Notes: a model not told the origin generated them from the sequence alone. 63,583 nt of DNA from an uncultured Oscillospiraceae bacterium (GCA_934597535.1 CAKTRT010000004.1:1-63583), one strand, 5' to 3'. Counted from the first letter of the stretch, positions 7,932 to 16,824 are shown. Made by a program: numbers and translations.

Positions 7932-8132
7932 ATGAACGACAACGCCAAAAAGCAGATCCCACTGCGCCTGTCGCCCAAGCTCTACGCCGCCATCGCCGCC
8001 TGGGCGGAGGACGATTTCCGCTCCGTTAACGGGCAGATCGAGTACCTGCTGAGCGAGTGCGTGCGCCAGCGGAAGAAAAACGGCAAATACGTCGGCGAAG
8101 AGATCGACGTGCCGCCCGAACTGGATATTTGA
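7932..8132 (+). CDS. Arc-like ribbon-helix-helix small protein
   Basis: The 66-aa protein has the Arc/MetJ pattern: a short strand I-P-L-R-L-S-P, then helix A (L-Y-A-A-I-A-A-W-A) and helix B (S-V-N-G-Q-I-E-Y-L-L). Such proteins bind DNA as dimers. It is co-transcribed with the SPFH gene and this pairing is common in Firmicutes; the target is not visible from the sequence. The tail (about 18 residues) is charged and probably flexible. Confidence 0.75.
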   Translation: MNDNAKKQIPLRLSPKLYAAIAAWAEDDFRSVNGQIEYLLSECVRQRKKNGKYVGEEIDVPPELDI

Positions 8133-8144
8133 CGGCACTATCGT

Positions 8145-8185
8145 AAAGAACGCGGAAAGACTTCTCCTCTTTTCGCGTTCTTTTT
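8145..8185 (+). terminator. Terminator after the SPFH/RHH pair
   Basis: AAAGAACGCG-GAAAG (8145-8159) pairs with CTTTTCGCGTTCTTT (8169-8183), followed by further T residues. Confidence 0.8.
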
Positions 8186-8296
8186 CTTCATTCCAATTCG
8201 TTATGGCCATTTGTTCAAACTTTATTGATGACTTTTTGCCGCTTTTATGGCATAATAAAACAATCATGAACAAAAGAGCAAAGCGAGGTATTCCCT

Positions 8297-9175
8297 TTGA
8301 ATAAACTCAACCGTGCGATCGACCGTTTCTGTATCCTGCACCCGAATTTCGGCATCCCCAACCTGATGCTTTATGTCGTCATCGGCAATGTGGTGCTGGG
8401 GCTGCTGTCCAGATTTTCCAGCGGCAACTTTCTCGGCTTTTTTGCCTATTCGCTCAACGGGCTGCTGCACGGGCAGATCTGGCGGCTCCTTACCTTTGTT
8501 CTCATCCCTGAGAGCACCAGTCCGCTCTACCTGCTCATCACCTGCTATTTCTACTATTGGATCGGCTCAACGCTCGAGCGCCAGTGGGGCACGGCCAAAT
8601 TTACAACGTATTACCTGAGCGGTATGCTGCTCACCGTGATTGGTGCGAGCATCGTCAGCCTGATCACCGGCGTGAGCCTGCCGGTCTACGGTGCGAATTA
8701 TGTGAACTTCGCCATGTTCATGGCCTTTGCCCTTCTATACCCCGATACGCAGGTGCTCTTCATGTTCATCATCCCCATCCGCATGAAGTGGCTCGCGTAT
8801 ATCGACGTATTTTACTTTTTCTTCGACATCGCCCGCTACATTGCCGCCGGCGCATGGTACTACTCCATCCTGCCGGTCGTGGCGCTTTTGAACTTTGTCA
8901 TCTTCTTCTGGCCCGAGCTGCGCCACTTCTTTAAGCTGGAGCACCGCCAGAGCAGGCAGGCCGCGCACTTCCACAACACGGTGCGCACCCAGCAGCGCCA
9001 GGACCAGTACCAGCAGCAGACGCAGGGCTATCGCCACAAGTGCGCCGTCTGCGGGCGCACAGATGTGACGAACCCCGAGCTGCAGTTCCGCTATTGCAGC
9101 AAGTGCGCGGGCTATCACTGCTTCTGCTCCGATCACATCTTCAACCACGTCCACTTTACGGACGAACAGCCATAA
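8297..9175 (+). CDS. Rhomboid-like membrane protein with C-terminal zinc ribbon, probably not a protease
   Basis: The 292-aa protein has six predicted membrane helices (residues 20-210) with the rhomboid W-R-x-x-T signature (I-W-R-L-L-T). The catalytic G-x-S-G motif is missing: the matching helix reads V-Y-G-A-N-Y-V-N-F. I also find no catalytic histidine in the last helix. It therefore looks like a pseudoprotease. A glutamine-rich linker leads to a cytosolic zinc-ribbon tail with C-A-V-C-G and Y-C-S-K-C pairs and more Cys and His near the end. The start is TTG at 8297 behind AAAGCGAGGT. An HD-domain gene follows 18 bp later. Function unknown; binding of membrane clients, as in iRhom/derlin-type proteins, is a guess. 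Confidence 0.8.
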   Translation: MNKLNRAIDRFCILHPNFGIPNLMLYVVIGNVVLGLLSRFSSGNFLGFFAYSLNGLLHGQIWRLLTFVLIPESTSPLYLLITCYFYYWIGSTLERQWGTAKFTTYYLSGMLLTVIGASIVSLITGVSLPVYGANYVNFAMFMAFALLYPDTQVLFMFIIPIRMKWLAYIDVFYFFFDIARYIAAGAWYYSILPVVALLNFVIFFWPELRHFFKLEHRQSRQAAHFHNTVRTQQRQDQYQQQTQGYRHKCAVCGRTDVTNPELQFRYCSKCAGYHCFCSDHIFNHVHFTDEQP

Positions 9176-9193
9176 GCAAAGGGAGGCATTTCT

Positions 9194-9757
9194 ATGGCAT
9201 ATACCAAAGAACAGGCATGGGAGCTGCTCACCCGATATAACAAGGGCGAGTTCCACCTGAAGCACGCAAACATTGTGGCCGATGTAATGCGCTGGTACGC
9301 GCAGCAGCTCGGTTACGGCGATGAGGCGGACTTCTGGGAGATCGTCGGCCTTCTCCATGACCTCGATTTTGAGATGTATCCCGATCAGCACTGCATCAAG
9401 TCGCAGGAGATCATGCGGGAAAACGGCCTTGACGAACGCCTGATCCGCGCCACCGCCAGCCATGGCTACGGTCTGCACTTCGAGGGTCTCCCCGAACCGC
9501 AGCACGAGATGGAAAAGGTCCTCTTCGCCACCGACGAGCTCACCGGCCTCATCGGCGCAGTTGCGCTCATGCGTCCGAGCAAGAGCGTCGGCGATCTTGA
9601 GGTCAAATCCGTCAAGAAGAAATACAAAGATAAACGGTTTGCCGCCGGCTGCTCACGCGAGGTCATCGAGCGCGGCGCGGAAATGCTCGGCTGGGATCTC
9701 GACAAGCTCATCGAGCAGACAATCCTTGCCATGCGCGCAAGCAGTCATGTAGACTGA
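9194..9757 (+). CDS. HD domain hydrolase
   Basis: The 187-aa protein has an HD domain: H28 in the N-terminal helix (L-K-H-A-N-I-V) and the metal-binding H-D in L-L-H-D-L-D near residue 56, with further histidines (D-Q-H, A-S-H-G-Y) in the expected order. Stand-alone HD proteins of this size hydrolyse phosphate esters, often of nucleotides. It follows the rhomboid-like gene by 18 bp. Substrate not predictable from sequence alone. Confidence 0.82.
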   Translation: MAYTKEQAWELLTRYNKGEFHLKHANIVADVMRWYAQQLGYGDEADFWEIVGLLHDLDFEMYPDQHCIKSQEIMRENGLDERLIRATASHGYGLHFEGLPEPQHEMEKVLFATDELTGLIGAVALMRPSKSVGDLEVKSVKKKYKDKRFAAGCSREVIERGAEMLGWDLDKLIEQTILAMRASSHVD

Positions 9758-9804
9758 GCAAGGCTCTCAGTCCCCCTATCACTACGGAAAGGAAGGCGCT
9801 TACT

Positions 9805-10485
9805 ATGAGCGATTTTACCCCGACGCCCACCCCCAGCTACAGCGGAAAGCTCCGCAACCACATGCTGCTGGTGCCCGAGTGTATCAACGAGTGCAGCGGC
9901 ATCCGTATCTTTGGCCGGACGATCAGATCCTTCATTTTCTCCACCGACGTTGCCACCATCGCAAGCTGCAATGCCGATGCGGTGATCGCCGTCTATCCTT
10001 TCACACCGCAGCCGCGCATTGTGCGCGCCGTGATCAGCGTGGCCGACATGCCTGTTTTCTGCGGCGTCGGCGGCGGCTTCACCTCCGGTGCGCGCTCCGT
10101 TGCTCAGGCGATGGAGGCTGAGCACTGCGGCGCTTACGGCGTTGTGCTCAATGCTCCCGTTTCCGCCGATATCCTGCGCGACATCAAGTCGCACATCGAC
10201 ATTCCGGTCGTGGCCACCATTGTCTCCGCCACGCAGGACACTGAGGCGCGTATCGCCGCGGGCGTTGATATTCTGAACGTTTCCGCCGCGGCCGAAACGC
10301 CGCAGCTCGTTGCCGCGCTCCGCGCGCGCCATCCGGAGATCCCCATCATCGCAACGGGCGGCCCCAGAGAAGAAAGCATCCACAAGACCATTGCCGCGGG
10401 TGCAAATGCCATCACCTACACTCCGCCCGACAACGGCGTGCTGCTGGCTGATATCATGCACGCGCACCGCGAGCGCTACCGCTGA
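9805..10485 (+). CDS. TIM-barrel protein of unknown function
   Basis: The 226-aa protein has the repeating strand-helix pattern of a beta/alpha barrel: D-A-V-I-A-V-Y-P-F, M-P-V-F-C-G-V-G-G-G, G-V-V-L-N-A-P, P-V-V-A-T-I-V, D-I-L-N-V-S and I-A-T-G-G-P. The last glycine motif, followed by A-G-A-N-A-I-T-Y-T, looks like a phosphate-binding site of the FMN/TrpC-ThiG type. I cannot name the enzyme. It ends at a strong terminator shared with the convergent lipoprotein gene. Confidence 0.65.
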   Translation: MSDFTPTPTPSYSGKLRNHMLLVPECINECSGIRIFGRTIRSFIFSTDVATIASCNADAVIAVYPFTPQPRIVRAVISVADMPVFCGVGGGFTSGARSVAQAMEAEHCGAYGVVLNAPVSADILRDIKSHIDIPVVATIVSATQDTEARIAAGVDILNVSAAAETPQLVAALRARHPEIPIIATGGPREESIHKTIAAGANAITYTPPDNGVLLADIMHAHRERYR

Positions 10486-10495
10486 CCATACATAC

Positions 10496-10527
10496 AAAAA
10501 CGCTGACCCATGCGGGTCAGCGTTTTT
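10496..10527. terminator. Bidirectional terminator
   Basis: AAAAACGCTGACCC (10496-10509) and GGGTCAGCGTTTTT (10514-10527) form a 14-bp stem with a 4-nt loop. A and T tails on both sides serve the convergent TIM-barrel and lipoprotein genes. Confidence 0.92.
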
Positions 10528-10535
10528 CTTTTCTC

Positions 10536-11897
10536 TCAGTACGGATACGGGAACGCGGAGAACACCGCGTGGCCGTCCACGAGGGTGAAGGGGTACTCGT
10601 AGGTTTCTGTTTTTCCGGTATCCGTCCACGCCTGCGCAGTATCGTCCCATTCCAGCAGCGCGACTGTCTGCGTCAGCACGCCGCCGTCTCCATTGAGCGC
10701 AACGCTGCGGGTATCCTTCCCCAGGCTCTCGTTGCTGCCGCGGCCTGCAGACATGGCGTACAGCTGGCCGTCAATGTCGCAGTAACGCTGCCCGGCGCTA
10801 TCCAGCCACTCGCCGGCAAGCTCCGGCGTGACGTACCGGCACAGCAGCGTGCGAAGATCCTTCATCGTTTTCACGCCGTCGATATCTGTCAGATAATAAA
10901 GGCTGCCGTTTACCTCAGATGTCACATTGCAGTCCATCGGCGGATCGCCCATGTAAAACCACGACCACAGCGTTGCCGCCGTGTCGAAATCCGAGAGCAC
11001 GATCTGCTCCTGCGAAACGTCCAGAAGTTCCTTCGCGTGGTCGCTGAGCGCGCTGTAGAACGCGTCATACGGCACCTCAAACACCTGCGGCCCCGCCGCG
11101 TAGGGCGCGATGACATATTGGTCGAACGTGACCGTCAGGCCGCTTTCCGTAAAGCACAGCGTTGCGAATGAGGGGAAATCCAGAAGGTAGGAACCGTAAT
11201 CGTCAAAATATCCCTCGCTCAGGTCCTGCTCGCTGATCTGCGAAGCAATGCTCCAATAAATTCTTTCCCGCAGGGTATTGCCGTTCACGTCGCCCTCCTC
11301 CGAGGACAGATCGTCGATCGTCAAAAATTCGCCTGCCGTCAGGTCAAAGTTCCACGCGCGGGTGACGAAATTCGGATGCGCGCCGCCGTAGTAGGTGTAA
11401 TTCTCCGCCGCGACGCTCAGAAGCTTCCCCTCGGTCATGTAGGTCTGTGTCAGACTGAGTTCGCTCGCCCAGTAGCTGCCCAAAAAGACCGACGTGTCGT
11501 TTTTCGCGTAGTACTCTTTGGCCTCCTTTGCCATCTCTCCTGCGTCCGCGCGCAGCGCAGCGAGCACATTTTCCATCTCCGCGTTGAACGCCGCCTGCAC
11601 CCGGAGCTGCGCCGTCTCGCCCGCGCCGCCGTTCGCCGTCACATCCTCTGCAGCGTCGTAGACCGTACCGTCTGCGTTCCGCAGCTCGAGCTGCGGCAGC
11701 TCGTAGTGCTCAGAGAGCAGCAGTGTGCCGTCGTCGGCCTTGTATTCGTTTTCGTAGACCTGCACCGCGACCTCAAAGTGCAGCGCGTGTTCCTGCGGCG
11801 TACTGTCCTCCGGTCCGCCGTCCGTTCCTGCGCCGCAGGCGGCGAGACCCAGCGCCAACACGCAGCAAAGCAGCATCGTCATCCTTTTTTTCATCAT
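10536..11897 (-). CDS. Lipoprotein with DUF4163/DUF3298-like domain and IseA-like C-terminus
   Basis: The 453-aa protein has a lipoprotein signal (L-A-A-C, lipidated Cys21), so it should be anchored outside the cell membrane. Residues 40-280 resemble the DUF4163/DUF3298 pair found in RsiV and PdaC (Y-T-Y-Y-G-G-A-H-P-N and W-N-F-D-L near the middle). Residues 300-400 (L-W-S-W-F-Y, then T-M-K-D-L and Y-A-M-S-A-G-R-G) resemble the IseA cell-wall endopeptidase inhibitor. Two start codons adjoin (11897 and 11894) behind AAAGGAGA. A cell-envelope role is likely, detail unknown. Confidence 0.72.
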   Translation of the reverse strand: MMKKRMTMLLCCVLALGLAACGAGTDGGPEDSTPQEHALHFEVAVQVYENEYKADDGTLLLSEHYELPQLELRNADGTVYDAAEDVTANGGAGETAQLRVQAAFNAEMENVLAALRADAGEMAKEAKEYYAKNDTSVFLGSYWASELSLTQTYMTEGKLLSVAAENYTYYGGAHPNFVTRAWNFDLTAGEFLTIDDLSSEEGDVNGNTLRERIYWSIASQISEQDLSEGYFDDYGSYLLDFPSFATLCFTESGLTVTFDQYVIAPYAAGPQVFEVPYDAFYSALSDHAKELLDVSQEQIVLSDFDTAATLWSWFYMGDPPMDCNVTSEVNGSLYYLTDIDGVKTMKDLRTLLCRYVTPELAGEWLDSAGQRYCDIDGQLYAMSAGRGSNESLGKDTRSVALNGDGGVLTQTVALLEWDDTAQAWTDTGKTETYEYPFTLVDGHAVFSAFPYPY

Positions 11898-11932
11898 GTT
11901 CTCCTTTCAGTGCCGTGGCGGGAAGGCCGTGT

Positions 11933-13129
11933 TCACAGGATTACCGGCCCCTCCGTCCATGTGCTGCCGCCCTTCGCCTGACGCAGGTCGGGATAGGCCA
12001 GCACATATTGATCCTCCGCGCGTGCTGTGAGGGCAAAAAGCGCCTGCGCCTCCCCGCTCAGCGCGCGCACATCGGCGCTTTTGGTCAGCACCGGCGCGTT
12101 TCCTGTCTTTTTGATTATCTTGATGAGCTTTTGCCCGCGTTCATTGAACGCCAGCACCCGCAGATACGGCACTCGCCGCGGCATATCCTGCGCTGATATA
12201 CCGAGATACGCCGCCAGCAGCATCCGCCGCAGCCGCGCATAGGCATAGCGCTTCGTCTTCACTGCGGAGAGCAGCTCCTCGACCGACACCGCCGTCCGCG
12301 CCGCGCCGCAGAAGCGGCGGTACAGCCCTTCATTCCCACTGTCATAGAGGCGGAACGTCGCCTCATCCATCATGCGCAGGCGGGACAGGATCGCCCGTTC
12401 TGCATTCGCCATCTGCACAGGCGCGCGGCCGATCGCGCATTCGCGGGCGTAACCGGCAGCGCTCTCCCTTGTCAGATAGGCAGAGGCATCCTCCCCGCGC
12501 GTGAGCAGCGCACGGATATGGCCCGCCGGAGCAAAGCCCTCCGCCGTCTCTCCGTTGTGGCCGACCGCCTTGCGGAAAAGCGCGAGCGGCGCAATGGCGC
12601 TGCCGCTCGCGATGAGCGCTTTGCAGTACTCCACGCCGAGGATGTCGTTCGGCTGTGTGAGCGCGTCCGCATCATCGCCGATCATCGCGCGGACAGCGGC
12701 TTCTCTGGCGGCGGCAAAGGACATGCCACCGGCAAGCTTTTCGCGCAGCTGTTCCGGGAAATCACCGCGCAGCAGCGCTTCCGCCGCGCGCTGCAGCTTT
12801 GCCGTGTCGCCGCACTCGCTGCCAAAAACGAGCGTATCGACTACGCCGGCGCTCTCCAGCACGCTCACGCCGCCGGACGCAAAGCCCTCCGCCGATGCGA
12901 TCGCCCACGGCAGCGGCAGTTCAAGCACGAGGTCCGCGCCGCCGTACACAGCGGCCGTCGCGCGCGCATGTGTGCGCTCGATGGCAAAGTCGCCCCGCTG
13001 AACAAAGCTGCCGCTCATTGCGCAGACGACCGCCGTCTCTCCGCCGAGCCGGCGGCGCAGCTCGGCGATCTGCCATGCGTGGCCGCGGTGGAAGGGATTA
13101 TATTCGCATATTATACCAGCAGTTTTCAT
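11933..13129 (-). CDS. tmcAL: tRNA(Met) cytidine acetate ligase TmcAL
   Basis: The 398-aa protein opens with G-I-I-C-E-Y-N-P-F-H-R-G-H, which carries the H-x-G-H nucleotidyltransferase signature, and continues with the family motifs S-G-S-F-V-Q-R-G and Q-P-N-D-I-L-G-V-E-Y. In Bacillus this protein (YlbM) makes N4-acetylcytidine at the wobble position of elongator tRNA-Met from acetate and ATP. It is divergent from ackA, and this pairing is common in Clostridia; both enzymes handle acetate. Confidence 0.92.
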   Translation of the reverse strand: MKTAGIICEYNPFHRGHAWQIAELRRRLGGETAVVCAMSGSFVQRGDFAIERTHARATAAVYGGADLVLELPLPWAIASAEGFASGGVSVLESAGVVDTLVFGSECGDTAKLQRAAEALLRGDFPEQLREKLAGGMSFAAAREAAVRAMIGDDADALTQPNDILGVEYCKALIASGSAIAPLALFRKAVGHNGETAEGFAPAGHIRALLTRGEDASAYLTRESAAGYARECAIGRAPVQMANAERAILSRLRMMDEATFRLYDSGNEGLYRRFCGAARTAVSVEELLSAVKTKRYAYARLRRMLLAAYLGISAQDMPRRVPYLRVLAFNERGQKLIKIIKKTGNAPVLTKSADVRALSGEAQALFALTARAEDQYVLAYPDLRQAKGGSTWTEGPVIL

Positions 13130-13179
13130 GAAAGTCCTCTCAAAGCGGTTACAAAAGAGTTACGTTTTGTTAAATTTAC

Positions 13180-13207
13180 TTGTGTTTGTAAAAAATCTTG
13201 CTATAAT
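13180..13207 (+). promoter_or_regulatory. Promoter of ackA
   Basis: TTGTGT (13180-13185), 16 nt, TATAAT (13202-13207), about 95 bp before the start codon. The -35 is weak and the -10 perfect. Confidence 0.7.
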
Positions 13208-13302
13208 AGTTTCTGTATTAAAATCAGCAAACCGGTCGTTTTCTATATTCTATCGGAAATTCGGGCGCAATGCAAGCCGCCCTCGGAAAAAGGAGTTTAC
13301 TT

Positions 13303-14502
13303 ATGAATGTTCTGGTCATCAACGCGGGTTCTTCCTCTCTGAAGTACCAGCTGCTCAACCCCACCACGGGCGAGCTGCTTGCCAAGGGTCTGTGCGAGCG
13401 CATCGGCATCGACGGCCGCTTTACCTACAAGCCCCAGCTGCCGGGCAAAGAAGCGATCAAGGAGGCCGCCGTCTCCATGCCCACGCACAATGAGGCCATC
13501 CAGGCCGTGCTCGATGCGCTGGTCGATGAAAAGAACGGCGTCATCGGTTCGATGAAGGAGATCGACGCCGTCGGTCACCGCGTCGTTCACGGCGGTGAAA
13601 AGTTTGCCAGGTCCGTTGTCATCACTGACGAAGTCATGCAGGCCATCGAGGAGTGCAACCCTCTCGCGCCGCTGCACAACCCCGCCAACATCATCGGCAT
13701 CAAGGCCTGCCAGCAGCTCATGCCCGGCGTGCCGATGGTCGCAGTGTTCGATACCGCTTTCCACCAGACCATGCCGCCCGTAGCCTATACCTATGCCATC
13801 CCCTATGAGTATTATGAGAAGGACAAGGTCCGCCGCTACGGCTTCCACGGCACCTCTCACAAGTATGTTGCCTCCCGCGCTGCCGATATGCTCGGCAAGC
13901 CCATCGAGCAGCTCAAGCTGATCTCCTGCCACCTGGGCAACGGCTCGTCCGTTACGGCTGTCGATGGCGGCAAGAGCGTCGATACCTCCATGGGCTTCAC
14001 CCCGCTGGCCGGTCTGCCGATGGGCACCCGCGCGGGCGACCTCGACGCCGGAATTCTCGAATTCCTGATGAACAAGTACGGCATGGATATCACCCAAATG
14101 CTCACCGTGCTCAACAAGAAGTCCGGCATGCAGGGCATCAGCGGTGTCAGCTCCGACTTCCGCGATCTTGAGCTGGGCGCCGAGCAGGGCAATGCGCGCT
14201 GCGCGCTTGCCCGCGACAAGTTTGCCTATGAAGTCAAAAAGCTCATCGGCGCGTACGCCGCTGCAATGGGCGGCGTCGATGCCATCATCTTCACCGCCGG
14301 TGTCGGCGAGAACGACGCCCCCGAGCGCATGGCCATCGCCTCCGGCCTTGAGTTTATGGGCGTAAAGATGGACGAGGACGCCAACAAGGTCCGCGGCGAA
14401 GAGCGCGTGATCTCCGCGCCCGACTCCAAGGTCACCGTCCTGCTCATCCCCACCAACGAAGAGCTGATGATCGCCATGGACACCGAGGCCCTCGTCGGCT
14501 GA
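13303..14502 (+). CDS. ackA: Acetate kinase
   Basis: The 399-aa enzyme converts acetyl phosphate and ADP to acetate and ATP, the energy-yielding last step of fermentation. It has both acetokinase signatures, V-I-N-A-G-S-S-S-L-K-Y at the N-terminus and H-G-T-S-H-K-Y in the middle, plus H-L-G-N-G-S-S and F-T-A-G-V-G-E-N. Length matches the family. The start at 13303 has AAAAAGGAG upstream; the earlier in-frame start at 13270 is not needed. No pta gene is nearby in the window. Confidence 0.97.
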   Translation: MNVLVINAGSSSLKYQLLNPTTGELLAKGLCERIGIDGRFTYKPQLPGKEAIKEAAVSMPTHNEAIQAVLDALVDEKNGVIGSMKEIDAVGHRVVHGGEKFARSVVITDEVMQAIEECNPLAPLHNPANIIGIKACQQLMPGVPMVAVFDTAFHQTMPPVAYTYAIPYEYYEKDKVRRYGFHGTSHKYVASRAADMLGKPIEQLKLISCHLGNGSSVTAVDGGKSVDTSMGFTPLAGLPMGTRAGDLDAGILEFLMNKYGMDITQMLTVLNKKSGMQGISGVSSDFRDLELGAEQGNARCALARDKFAYEVKKLIGAYAAAMGGVDAIIFTAGVGENDAPERMAIASGLEFMGVKMDEDANKVRGEERVISAPDSKVTVLLIPTNEELMIAMDTEALVG

Positions 14503-14531
14503 GCGTACGGAAGCATTTTAAGAAACCGGAT

Positions 14532-14566
14532 AAAGGTCTGCGGGAGCACTGCTCCCGCAGACCTTT
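14532..14566 (+). terminator. Terminator of ackA
   Basis: AAAGGTCTGCGGGAGC (14532-14547) pairs perfectly with GCTCCCGCAGACCTTT (14551-14566). Confidence 0.92.
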
Positions 14567-14569
14567 TAT

Positions 14570-14595
14570 AGATCCGGATGCAGAACTGAGCCTGC
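14570..14595. repeat. 26-bp direct repeat, copy 2 (stray bsh 3' end)
   Basis: These 26 bases are identical to the end of bsh (4621-4646), including its stop codon, but here no bsh gene precedes them. The copy sits between the ackA terminator and the LytTR regulator. A 10-bp piece (14568-14577, ATAGATCCGG) recurs at 16661-16670, just after the kinase gene, so the two-component module is flanked by a short direct repeat. Confidence 0.88.
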
Positions 14596-14658
14596 CGCTT
14601 GCGAAGCGGCGGATATCGGTATATAATATCGTTATCATACGACAGGAGGGACGGGCTG

Positions 14659-15387
14659 ATGCTTAAAATAGCCGTTTGCGATGATGACGGCAGAGACCGG
14701 GAACGGATCGCGGAAAATCTGCGCGCCTATGCCGATGCACACCGTGGATACGGTATTGAGCCTGCCGTCTATCCCTCCGCCTTCGCCATGCTGGATGACT
14801 TTGATAAGGCCGGGTGCCCGGATATCGCCCTGTTGGATGTCTGCATGCCCGGCATGCTGGGGACGGAGCTGGCGCGGGATATTCTCCGCTGCAGCGAAAA
14901 CACGGATATCATTTTCCTGACGACCAGCCCGGATTACGCAGTGGAGGCCTTCTCGCTCCACGCTGCGGACTATCTCCAGAAGCCATACACGCAGGCGCGG
15001 TTCGACGCTTCGCTCGACCGGGTGATCACCATGAGACGGGAGCGGACGTGGCTTCTGATCCCCAGCGAAGGAGCGCTGCGCCGCATTGCGATGGAAGACA
15101 TTCTTTATATCGAGACGAGCGACAAGCGGCGCATTTTTTCCCTGACCTCAGGGGAAAAGCTGGCAGCACGGCTCTCTGCTGCCCAAATGCAGGAATGCCT
15201 TTCCGGAAAACGCGGCATGGTCCTGTGCGGGGCCTCGTATGCTGTGAACCTTGCGCATGTGCGCTGCTTTTCCGGCACGGATCTTGTGATGGACAACGGC
15301 GAGCGTATTCCCGTCCCGCGGCGGCTGCGCGCCCAGATCAGGCAGGCGTATTTTGATTTTTATCTGGAGGAGGCCAGAGGCAGATGA
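14659..15387 (+). CDS. LytTR-family response regulator (AgrA-like)
   Basis: The 242-aa protein has a receiver domain (acidic C-D-D-D near residue 8, phospho-acceptor D in I-A-L-L-D-V-C-M-P near residue 57, K in Y-L-Q-K-P near 110) and a C-terminal LytTR DNA-binding domain (I-L-Y-I-E-T-S-D-K-R and a late V-P-R-R-L). The ATG at 14659 has CAGGAGGG upstream. It overlaps the kinase gene by 4 bp, so the pair is translationally coupled. No agrB or agrD-like peptide gene is visible beside it. Confidence 0.9.
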   Translation: MLKIAVCDDDGRDRERIAENLRAYADAHRGYGIEPAVYPSAFAMLDDFDKAGCPDIALLDVCMPGMLGTELARDILRCSENTDIIFLTTSPDYAVEAFSLHAADYLQKPYTQARFDASLDRVITMRRERTWLLIPSEGALRRIAMEDILYIETSDKRRIFSLTSGEKLAARLSAAQMQECLSGKRGMVLCGASYAVNLAHVRCFSGTDLVMDNGERIPVPRRLRAQIRQAYFDFYLEEARGR

Positions 15388-16664
15388 CAGACCCCCGCTA
15401 CATCGGAACGATTCTCTACGTGGGCCTGGCGATCTTTGCGGTGCTGCTGGCGGCCGGCCTTCTGATGCAGGAAAGGCGCTACTCCGTCCGGAAGACGGCG
15501 ATGCTGTGGGGCGCAGAGGGGATCCTGCTGCTGCTGAATATGTATCTGTGCTTTGGTCTGCTGCCGGTTTCTCTGCGCCTGCCGGTGTCGCTGGCGGTCG
15601 GCTTTCTCAGCTATGCGGGGGTCTTTATGGCTGTATCCGCAGACGGTTTCTGGAAAAAGACTTATCTGCTGATCACGTTTTTCTGCGTGTGCTGCATTTT
15701 GTGGTCCGGAGGACTTTACTTGTGTTACTTTTTTCTGCCGGACAGTTCACAGGCGGTCAAATATTTTGCGCGTACCGCGCTCCACGTTGCCACGGCGCTG
15801 CCGCTGCTGGTCGCTTACCGAGCGTACGGAAGGCCTCTGTTCCGCGAGGTCAGCGGCTTTCAGGGACGAAACTGGAGAATGCTGAGCATCGTCTCCGGTA
15901 TATATCTCTTCCTGTTTGCGGCTCTCCTGTCGAGGATCCGGATGGACGACGGAACGGAGCTTGAGACGGCGCTTGCCTTTTGCGCTGCGGTATGCACCTT
16001 TGCATCGGTCAGCGTGCTGTGCGTCAGCAATATTTTCCACATGCGCAGGGAAGCGAGAGAGGCGCTTGTCAGGCAGAAGACAGAATATCTGACGGACTAT
16101 GTGGAGACTGTTGGCAGGGCGGAGCGGGAGTGCCGGCGTATCCGCCACGATAAGCGGCACCACGATGCCTGCGTCGCCGCCATGGCGCGCGCGGGAGATA
16201 CTGACGGGATCCTGAGATACCTTGAGCAGGAGAAAGAGAAGACGGAATGCTTTCCTGCGTGGTGCCCGCATATCATGGTCAATGAGATCCTCAGTTCCTA
16301 TGCCGGCAAGTCGAAGCAGGCGGGAGTGATGTTTACCGCGCAGGCGGATACTCCGGCACAGTCCGCCGTGGCTGACGTTGACTTTGTCGCCATCCTTGCA
16401 AACCTGCTGGAAAATGCGCTCAATGCCTGTACTGCGGCGGGGAGCGCGGGCCCTGTTCGTGTTTGCATCCGGAACATCGGGGGAAAAACGGTGATCGCGG
16501 TGAGCAATCCGTGCTCCCCGGGGCTGAGGCTGGAGGACGGTCTGCCGGCTGCACGCAGTATCGGGATCGACAGCATTCTATCCTCCGCCGCCCGATATCA
16601 GGGCGAGGTTCATTATAAGGAAACAGACGGTACCTGTACCGCCTGCGTCATTCTCAATCCATAG
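15384..16664 (+). CDS. AgrC-like GHKL sensor histidine kinase
   Basis: The 426-aa protein has about six N-terminal membrane helices (residues 8-220), then a dimerisation helix with the R-H-D-K-R-H-H phospho-acceptor motif. A GHKL ATPase domain follows, with an N-box (L-A-N-L-L-E-N-A-L-N-A) and a G-box reading S-I-G-I-D-S-I. This is the HPK10/AgrC class that senses peptides or small molecules at the membrane and signals to a LytTR regulator. Signal unknown. Confidence 0.87.
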   Translation: MTDPRYIGTILYVGLAIFAVLLAAGLLMQERRYSVRKTAMLWGAEGILLLLNMYLCFGLLPVSLRLPVSLAVGFLSYAGVFMAVSADGFWKKTYLLITFFCVCCILWSGGLYLCYFFLPDSSQAVKYFARTALHVATALPLLVAYRAYGRPLFREVSGFQGRNWRMLSIVSGIYLFLFAALLSRIRMDDGTELETALAFCAAVCTFASVSVLCVSNIFHMRREAREALVRQKTEYLTDYVETVGRAERECRRIRHDKRHHDACVAAMARAGDTDGILRYLEQEKEKTECFPAWCPHIMVNEILSSYAGKSKQAGVMFTAQADTPAQSAVADVDFVAILANLLENALNACTAAGSAGPVRVCIRNIGGKTVIAVSNPCSPGLRLEDGLPAARSIGIDSILSSAARYQGEVHYKETDGTCTACVILNP

Positions 16665-16770
16665 ATCCGGCAGATGCTTCAAAGTGAACTGTCGGCTTTT
16701 CGCGCGCGGGATATTTCCTGATGAGACTGTGCTGTGAGGGCGCCTCCTCGTGTTTACTGCCTTCCATGAA

Positions 16771-16804
16771 AAAAGCAGACTTCCCAAAAGGGAAGTCTGC
16801 TTTT
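16771..16804 (-). terminator. Terminator of rplJL
   Basis: AAAAGCAGACTTCCC (16771-16785) pairs with GGGAAGTCTGCTTTT (16790-16804). It lies just downstream of rplL on the minus strand and can also stop transcripts from the kinase gene. Confidence 0.9.
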
Positions 16805-16824
16805 CAACGGTTTTACAGGTGAAA

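Noticed and set aside
14659..16664. Complete agr quorum-sensing locus
   Set aside because: Only the AgrC/AgrA-like pair is present; no AgrB protease or AgrD-like peptide ORF was found on either strand nearby.
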